From positions 1-11,521 of the forward strand of contig CAAEMG010000113.1 in the NCBI GenBank assembly GCA_900757025.1: DNA of 11,521 bases, given 5' to 3'. Positions 6,343 through 11,521 of this stretch are shown piece by piece. The translations under genes were made by a program, and so were the position numbers. The stretch's first letter is position 1, and each line of letters starts with the position of its first letter. The notes beneath the pieces were generated by a model, which did not search any database, was not told where the DNA came from, and saw only the letters and a list, made by a program, of their open reading frames with translations. Source of the DNA: Clostridia bacterium (lineage in GTDB: Bacteria > Bacillota > Clostridia > Lachnospirales > Anaerotignaceae).

Positions 6343-7011
6343 TCACACTGCATCATCACGTTTTCTTTTTTCTTCGATAGCCTTTTTAAGCACCATGTCC
6401 TTAACTTTCATAAGTCTTGTTGTGGTTGCTCTGTCATTTTCTTCAAGCTTCTGGCTTATAAACTTGATTGTTTCCTGATAGTTTGGAATAAGCACGTTTT
6501 CAAGAGCATTAACTCTTCTTCTGGTCTTTTCAATTTCCTGTGCCAAAAGCTGTGCGCTTTTCTCGCTTTCCGCAAGCTTTAAAAGAGGCTCCATTGCATT
6601 TGAAAAAGACTCCATTGCCGTATCCAACTCTCCCGATGTAAAAGCAAAGCCATATGGGTAAATATCGCTTCTTGTATCGGCTGTTGTAAACTTAAATACA
6701 GGAACATTAACACTCATTATATTTTTGTTTTCAACATCAACGGCAACTTTCTGCTTTGGCATCATAAGAGCCTCGCCCATATATTCCTCGCTCATTACGG
6801 CTCTGGCAATAATAAAGCTTTTGTAAGCAGTTTCAAGGCTTTTTTCAGCCTCCTGCCTAAGTTGTCTGTTTTCCTTAACTATTTCAAGAAACTGCTTCAT
6901 AAGCTCATCAAGCTTGTCTTTAAGCAGCTTATGTCCTCTTGTGGCGGTTTTAAGCTGTTTTTTAAGGCGTGTCATTTCCATTCGGGTTGGATTAACATTT
7001 ATTCTTGCCAC
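6343..7011 (-). CDS. ntpD: V-type ATP synthase subunit D (central rotor shaft)
   Basis: Subunit D (AtpD in A/V-type nomenclature) forms the coiled-coil shaft that turns inside the A3B3 head and couples ATP chemistry to ion movement at the membrane. The 222 residues match the usual family length. The signature NPTRMEMTRLKKQLKTATRGHKLLKDKLDEL occupies residues 7-37. Two long charged helices, about 10-75 and 130-215, can form the antiparallel coiled coil, with the short beta region between them. The start is GTG at 7009-7011, with AAGGAG overlapping the subunit B stop codon; only six bases separate the two genes, which points to coupled translation. It is the last gene of the operon, followed by a strong terminator. 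Confidence 0.96.
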   Translation of the reverse strand: MARINVNPTRMEMTRLKKQLKTATRGHKLLKDKLDELMKQFLEIVKENRQLRQEAEKSLETAYKSFIIARAVMSEEYMGEALMMPKQKVAVDVENKNIMSVNVPVFKFTTADTRSDIYPYGFAFTSGELDTAMESFSNAMEPLLKLAESEKSAQLLAQEIEKTRRRVNALENVLIPNYQETIKFISQKLEENDRATTTRLMKVKDMVLKKAIEEKRKRDDAV

Positions 7012-7017
7012 AGCTTA

Positions 7018-8391
7018 TCACTCCTTGGGCATATATTTTTCAAGATACTCGTCACGTATACGTTTAAGCTCGCTCTTAGGAAGTTTGGCTAAAAGTTTCC
7101 AGCCTGTTTCAAGAGTTTCTTCTATTGTTCTGTCTGTTTTAAAGCCCTGTGAAACATATTCCTTTTCAAACTCATCGGCAAACTTTGCATACTGAAGGTC
7201 AACTTCCGAAAGTGCCGATTCTCCGAGAATTGCCATAAGCTCTTTTGCGTCTTTACCTCTTGAATAAGCCGCAAAAAGCTGGTTCATTGTGTCGGCATGG
7301 TCTTCTCTTGTTTTGCCTTTGCCTATACCTTTATCTTTAAGACGGCTGAGGGAAGGAAGAACATCTATAGGCGGCTGTATGCCTTTTTTGTAAAGGTCAC
7401 GGCTTAATATAATCTGTCCTTCTGTTATATAGCCTGTAAGGTCGGGGATAGGGTGTGTTTTATCGTCTTCAGGCATTGTAAGAATAGGAATCATTGTTAT
7501 TGAACCGTCAATTCCTCTCTTTTTGCCTGCTCTTTCATACATTGTGGCAAGGTCTGTGTAAAGGTAGCCCGGATAACCTCTTCTGCCCGGAACTTCCTTT
7601 TTAGCTGCCGAAATTTCACGAAGAGCCTCTGCATAGTTTGTAATATCCGTTATAATTACAAGAACGTGCATACCCTGTTCAAAAGCAAGATATTCAGCGG
7701 CAGTAAGAGCCATTTTAGGCGTACATATACGTTCAACGGCAGGGTCGTTTGCAAGGTTTACAAATACAACCGATCTGTCGATAGCCCCCGTTTCCTTAAA
7801 GTCATTTATAAAGTATTCCGCATCTTCAAATGTAATGCCTACTGCGGCAAATACAACGGCAAACTTGCTGTCTGTTCCTCTAACCTTTGCCTGACGTGCA
7901 ATCTGTACGGCAAGCTGTGCATGAGGAAGACCGGAGGCTGAGAATATAGGAAGTTTCTGGCCTCTAACAAGAGTGTTAAGTCCGTCTATTGCAGATACGC
8001 CTGTCTGAATAAACTCCGAAGGATAGTCACGGGCGGCAGGGTTAATAGGCGCACCGTTTATATCAAGTCTTTTTTCGGGAATAATATCGGGGCCACCGTC
8101 AATAGGCTTGCCCATACCATCGAAAACTCTTCCCAATATATCTGGCGATACGCCAAAATCAAGGCTCTTGCCCAAAAATCTTACCTTGCTGTCTGAAAGG
8201 TTGATACCTGTTGAGCTTTCAAACATCTGTACAAGGGCTGTATCTCCGTTTACTTCAAGAACTTTGCAGCGTCTTATTTCGCCGTTTACAAGTTCAATTT
8301 CGCCAAGTTCATCATATTTTACGCCTTCAACACCTGTAATAAGCATAAGGGGACCGGCTACTTCCTGTATTGATCTGTATTCCTTAATCAT
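7018..8391 (-). CDS. ntpB: V-type ATP synthase subunit B (non-catalytic head subunit)
   Basis: Subunit B (457 residues, full length) alternates with A in the peripheral head and completes the nucleotide site at the A-B interface. The N-terminal beta-barrel (about 1-70) and the ATP-synthase alpha/beta fold are intact. The P-loop position reads FSASGLPHAQ (150-159), lacking the Walker A Lys, as expected of the non-catalytic subunit. ITNYAEALREISAAKKEVPG is at 250-269, and Arg350 in LPSLSRL sits where the family has its arginine finger (Arg350 in E. hirae NtpB). The ATG overlaps the end of subunit A by 8 bases and is preceded by AAGGAGG, so translation is probably coupled and A and B stay equimolar. 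Confidence 0.98.
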   Translation of the reverse strand: MIKEYRSIQEVAGPLMLITGVEGVKYDELGEIELVNGEIRRCKVLEVNGDTALVQMFESSTGINLSDSKVRFLGKSLDFGVSPDILGRVFDGMGKPIDGGPDIIPEKRLDINGAPINPAARDYPSEFIQTGVSAIDGLNTLVRGQKLPIFSASGLPHAQLAVQIARQAKVRGTDSKFAVVFAAVGITFEDAEYFINDFKETGAIDRSVVFVNLANDPAVERICTPKMALTAAEYLAFEQGMHVLVIITDITNYAEALREISAAKKEVPGRRGYPGYLYTDLATMYERAGKKRGIDGSITMIPILTMPEDDKTHPIPDLTGYITEGQIILSRDLYKKGIQPPIDVLPSLSRLKDKGIGKGKTREDHADTMNQLFAAYSRGKDAKELMAILGESALSEVDLQYAKFADEFEKEYVSQGFKTDRTIEETLETGWKLLAKLPKSELKRIRDEYLEKYMPKE

Positions 8392-10162
8392 CTTCCTCGG
8401 CCTCCTTCTTTACTACATCGGCTATTTCAGAAACTATGGCAGCCTCTATTGCGTCATATTCGCTGTCAACATTAGCCTCTTCAACATATTTTGCACGGCC
8501 TATTTTTTCTATAACATCAAGCTTTGTAAGCTTATTGATAGAAACACCGTTTTTTATTGCCTTGCCTGCCTCATCATAGAATTTAAGTATAAGGGCAAGC
8601 ATTCTGTACTGCTTATGCAGTGATGTATATGTGTCAACCTCATGGAAGGAGTTCTGATGAAGGAAGTCCTCACGGATTGAACGGGTTACTTCAAGTATAA
8701 GTCTGTCGCTGTGTGAAAGTGAGTCTACGCCGACAAGCTGAACGATTTCCTGAAGGTTTGCCTCTTCCTGAAGAAGACGCATTGCCTTTGCTCTATGCTC
8801 CGCAAAGTCTGCCTCAATATTTTTGTCTGTCCATGCGTCAACCTTATCCTGATAAAGAGAATAGCTTGTAAGCCAGTTGATAGCCGGGAAATGTCTCTTA
8901 TATGCAAGAGAAGAATCAAGACCCCAGAATACTTTAACTATACGAAGTGTTGCCTGAGAAACAGGCTCTGATGTATCACCGCCCGGAGGTGAAACAGCAC
9001 CGATAGCAGTAAGAGAACCCATTCTGTCACCGCTGCCAAGGCAGTTTACCATGCCGGCTCTTTCATAGAACTGTGCAAGACGGCTGCCAAGGTATGCAGG
9101 ATAGCCTTCTTCACCCGGCATTTCTTCAAGACGTCCGCTCATTTCACGAAGAGCCTCTGCCCATCTTGATGTTGAGTCTGCCATAAGAGCAACGCTGTAG
9201 CCCATATCTCTGAAATATTCGGCTATTGTAATACCTGTGTATATAGATGCCTCACGGGCAGCAACAGGCATATCAGATGTATTTGCAATAAGAACCGTTC
9301 TTTGCATAAGGCTTTCGCCTGTACGAGGGTCTTTAAGTTCCGGGAACTCAAGAAGAACGTCTGTCATTTCGTTTCCACGTTCTCCGCAGCCTATATATAC
9401 AACTATGTCGGCATCTGCCCATTTTGCAAGCTGATGCTGTGTAACTGTTTTACCACTTCCGAAAGGTCCGGGAATTGCGGCAACTCCGCCCTTTGTTATA
9501 GGAAAGAATGTATCGATAACTCTCTGTCCCGTTACAAGAAGTGAATTAGGGCTTGTTTTTGATTTATATGGTCTTTCTTTACGAACAGGCCATTTCTGCA
9601 TCATAGGAACTGTTACGTCAACGCCTTTTTCGTTTGTTACAACGCAAACTTCCTCTTCTACTGTAAATTCGCCTTCTTTAATTTCCTTTACAACGCCTGT
9701 AAGTTTGTAAGGAACCATTATACGACATTCAACAACAGGTGTTTCCTGTACAACGCCTATAATGTCGCCGCCTTCAACCTTGTCGCCAACCTTTACTGTA
9801 GGTTTGAAATACCATTTCTTTTCTCTGTCGAGAGAAGCAACTTCAATACCTCTTGTAATGTTTGCGCCGGCTTTTTCATAAATTTTTTCAAGAGGACGCT
9901 GTATTCCGTCATAAATTGTGGAAATAAGCCCCGGTCCAAGCTCAACGCTCATAGGTCTGCCTGTGGACACAACCTCTTCCCCCGGACCAAGGCCTGCTGT
10001 TTCTTCATAAACCTGAATTGAAGCCTTATCCCCGTGCATTTCTATTATTTCACCGATAAGGTGTTTGTCGGAAACTCTTACAACGTCGAACATATTTGCA
10101 TCTCTCATGCCCTCAGCAACAACAAGAGGTCCTGACACCTTAACAACTGTACCTGTACTCAT
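8384..10162 (-). CDS. ntpA: V-type ATP synthase subunit A (catalytic)
   Basis: Catalytic subunit of the V/A-type ATPase, 592 residues, full length. It binds and hydrolyses (or makes) ATP in the cytosolic head. The N-terminal barrel (1-70) is followed by the bulge domain typical of V/A-type A subunits (about 110-190), then the nucleotide-binding domain with P-loop GPFGSGKT (232-239, Lys238), catalytic Glu261-Arg262 in GERGNE and Asp329 in LMADSTSRW. These positions equal those known for E. hirae NtpA. The C-terminal helical domain is complete. The ATG at 10160-10162 has only a weak ribosome site (GGTGAT), the poorest in the operon. It lies 42 bases after the F subunit, the widest gap in this cluster. 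Direction (ATP-driven pump or synthase) and ion (H+ or Na+) cannot be told here, because the membrane ring gene is outside the window. Confidence 0.98.
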   Translation of the reverse strand: MSTGTVVKVSGPLVVAEGMRDANMFDVVRVSDKHLIGEIIEMHGDKASIQVYEETAGLGPGEEVVSTGRPMSVELGPGLISTIYDGIQRPLEKIYEKAGANITRGIEVASLDREKKWYFKPTVKVGDKVEGGDIIGVVQETPVVECRIMVPYKLTGVVKEIKEGEFTVEEEVCVVTNEKGVDVTVPMMQKWPVRKERPYKSKTSPNSLLVTGQRVIDTFFPITKGGVAAIPGPFGSGKTVTQHQLAKWADADIVVYIGCGERGNEMTDVLLEFPELKDPRTGESLMQRTVLIANTSDMPVAAREASIYTGITIAEYFRDMGYSVALMADSTSRWAEALREMSGRLEEMPGEEGYPAYLGSRLAQFYERAGMVNCLGSGDRMGSLTAIGAVSPPGGDTSEPVSQATLRIVKVFWGLDSSLAYKRHFPAINWLTSYSLYQDKVDAWTDKNIEADFAEHRAKAMRLLQEEANLQEIVQLVGVDSLSHSDRLILEVTRSIREDFLHQNSFHEVDTYTSLHKQYRMLALILKFYDEAGKAIKNGVSINKLTKLDVIEKIGRAKYVEEANVDSEYDAIEAAIVSEIADVVKKEAEEDD

Positions 10163-10204
10163 TGTCTAATCACCACTCAATTCTTTTTATATAGAGTATG
10201 TCAA

Positions 10205-10525
10205 TCAATCTTCGTCAAAAAACAAATCCATGCCTGTAGCACGCTTTGCCGACTGTCTTACCTCGTTCATACCAATGCCCATACTGCCCTGTATGCCCGG
10301 AATAACTATTATTGCAGGCAGCTCGTTGTCTTTATATCTGTCAACGGCTTCCCTTGCCATAAGGCTTGCCTGCTCGGTTATATAAATAATGGCATATTCC
10401 TCTTCAACCAGCCTATGTATGGTCTTTTTTATTTCTTCCGCATCATAAACGGGGAAGATGTCTATGCCAAGCGCAAGAAAGCCCATAACGCTGTCCTTGT
10501 CGCCCAAAACCGCAACCTTATACAT
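10205..10525 (-). CDS. ntpG: V-type ATP synthase subunit F (NtpG)
   Basis: Small central-stalk subunit of 106 residues (subunit F, called NtpG in E. hirae) that binds subunit D. It has the alternating strand-helix pattern of the family: MYKVAVLGDKDSVMGFLALG at the N-terminus, AIIYITEQ in the middle and ELPAIIVIPG before the mobile C-terminal helix. Two ATG codons are close together. The one at 10529-10531 directly abuts GAGGG, whereas the one at 10523-10525 has proper spacing and gives the usual MYK start, so I choose it. The gene overlaps the subunit C stop by 8 bases, which suggests coupled translation. Confidence 0.94.
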   Translation of the reverse strand: MYKVAVLGDKDSVMGFLALGIDIFPVYDAEEIKKTIHRLVEEEYAIIYITEQASLMAREAVDRYKDNELPAIIVIPGIQGSMGIGMNEVRQSAKRATGMDLFFDED

Positions 10526-11492
10526 AAGCATCCCTCAGTCTTTCTTTTATTACGTCTGCGTCTATGCCGTTTATTTTTCCGCTCATTATAATTCTTACTG
10601 TTTTAACCTCTGTTTCTCTTGCATAAATATATGCCGCCATAGGCTCCATAGTAAGAGATTTATATTTGGCTTCTTTAATATAACTCATTATAAAATTGTC
10701 GCAAAGCCTTTCAAAAACCGTAAATCCTTTTGGCATGCCTTCGGCACACAGGTCATAATACTGTGTTCCTTTAAGGCCGCTCCAAGGTGTTTCGCCGTTA
10801 AAAGCCGTTTTAAAAGCCTCAAGGCTAAGGCTTCCTCCTTCAACATAAACCTCCGAAAACATTTCAAAAGGTCTTTTCATGGTTTTTATTCTGAAAAAGC
10901 TTTTTAAATTTGTTATGTCGCACACATATTCAACATATTTTTCTATAAATCTGCTGCCGCTTTGTTTTGCGGTTTCACTCATATGCTTAAATGTAGCCTT
11001 ATCCATAACCATATCCACCGACTGACCGCTTTGTGTTTTTGCGTAAGCGTCAAATGCCTCCTCTATGGCAAGACGCATATCATATGGAACTGCACTGTAG
11101 TTTTTTGTTGCAAAAGCCGTTTTAAGAACCTCTGCGTCAACAGTTCCTCCATTTATAATATATGCGTCGGGGTTTGAGCCGCTTATTTCCGCCTTAACAA
11201 GAACCTTTAAGTTGTGGTAATCGTTTTTATAAAGAAAAACGTCCATAAAGTTTTCTTCTGCCACAAGTTCCCTTACGTCGGCATAAGCCTTTGAAAGAGA
11301 TGCGCTTAAAAGAGATTCAAAGTTTTTGGCGTCAGACTGACCCATTTGACCGTATCCGGCTTCCAAAAGTATTTTCAAAGCCTCATCGGCATTTTTTGCT
11401 TCTGCCATTTGGATATAGTTTTTTTCTGTAAGAAGTGACCTTTCAAGCATTCTGATTCGTGCCACGGCATAAGGATATAATTTTTCTCCCAC
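10518..11492 (-). CDS. ntpC: V-type ATP synthase subunit C (central-axis socket)
   Basis: Subunit C (324 residues, close to the usual length) is the helical funnel that joins the rotor shaft (D and F) to the membrane ring, like subunit d of vacuolar ATPases. The sequence is almost wholly helical and begins YAVARIRMLERSLLTEKNYIQMAEAKNADEAL, as the family does. Further typical stretches are NDYHNLKVLVKAEI (94-107) and the C-terminal ARETEVKTVRIIMSGK. The start is GTG at 11490-11492 with AAAGGAGG eight bases upstream. It is followed directly by subunit F with an 8-base overlap. By the standard ntp order the E subunit gene would end just beyond the right edge. Confidence 0.95.
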   Translation of the reverse strand: MGEKLYPYAVARIRMLERSLLTEKNYIQMAEAKNADEALKILLEAGYGQMGQSDAKNFESLLSASLSKAYADVRELVAEENFMDVFLYKNDYHNLKVLVKAEISGSNPDAYIINGGTVDAEVLKTAFATKNYSAVPYDMRLAIEEAFDAYAKTQSGQSVDMVMDKATFKHMSETAKQSGSRFIEKYVEYVCDITNLKSFFRIKTMKRPFEMFSEVYVEGGSLSLEAFKTAFNGETPWSGLKGTQYYDLCAEGMPKGFTVFERLCDNFIMSYIKEAKYKSLTMEPMAAYIYARETEVKTVRIIMSGKINGIDADVIKERLRDAYV

Positions 11493-11500
11493 CGAAAAAG

Positions 11501-11508
11501 CCTCCTTT
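11501..11508 (-). promoter_or_regulatory. Strong ribosome binding site of subunit C, deciding a GTG start
   Basis: AAAGGAGG on the minus strand lies eight bases before the GTG at 11490-11492 and fixes that start. The remaining bases to the right edge (11509-11521) are too few to identify; by gene order they should hold the end of the E subunit gene. Confidence 0.75.
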
Positions 11509-11521
11509 CACCTTTCAGGCA

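Noticed and set aside
10199..10204. Perfect -35 hexamer TTGACA on the minus strand at the end of subunit F, before subunit A
   Set aside because: No credible -10 lies 16 to 18 bases downstream (AATTGA, ATTGAG or TTGAGT only), so I do not call an internal promoter.

Overview
The window comes from a low-GC, Gram-positive-type anaerobe, most likely class Clostridia and possibly the Lachnospirales. The evidence is strong AGGAGG-type ribosome sites, use of GTG starts, A/T-rich codon choice, a bacterial V/A-type ATPase operon in the Enterococcus hirae ntp gene order, and a clostridial-style receiver/HD-GYP regulator. The family-level placement is inference. Every gene is on the minus strand, so transcription runs from high to low coordinates.

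Positions 11521 to 6343 hold the downstream half of a V-type (A-type/vacuolar-like) ATPase operon, in the order C, F (NtpG), A, B, D. The genes overlap or nearly touch, which suggests translational coupling. This is the peripheral ATP-hydrolysing/synthesising head (A and B) plus the central stalk (D, F, C). The membrane genes (I, K) and the E/H stator genes would lie beyond the right edge. An intrinsic terminator follows subunit D.

Positions 6342 to 5962 are a 381-base intergenic region. It carries that terminator, a second weaker hairpin, a good sigma-A promoter pointing into the next operon, and a leader of about 160 bases with two hairpins. The second leader hairpin is followed by a U-rich run and resembles an attenuator.

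Positions 5961 to 1217 are a signalling operon: a membrane-bound hybrid histidine kinase with its own receiver, a receiver/HD-GYP c-di-GMP phosphodiesterase with a C-terminal PAS-like domain, a broken GGDEF (diguanylate cyclase) gene, and a free-standing HPt protein, closed by a strong terminator. The parts fit a full phosphorelay: kinase His, kinase receiver Asp, HPt His, HD-GYP receiver Asp. The output would change c-di-GMP. The synthesis partner has lost the centre of its GGDEF domain, so as sequenced the operon could only degrade c-di-GMP. A G8 tract sits at the translation start region of the HD-GYP gene.

Positions 965 to 1 hold the first 321 codons of an iron/zinc-dependent alcohol dehydrogenase of the glycerol dehydrogenase type. 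It has its own leader with a weak promoter and repeated AT-rich motifs, and it is cut off by the left edge.
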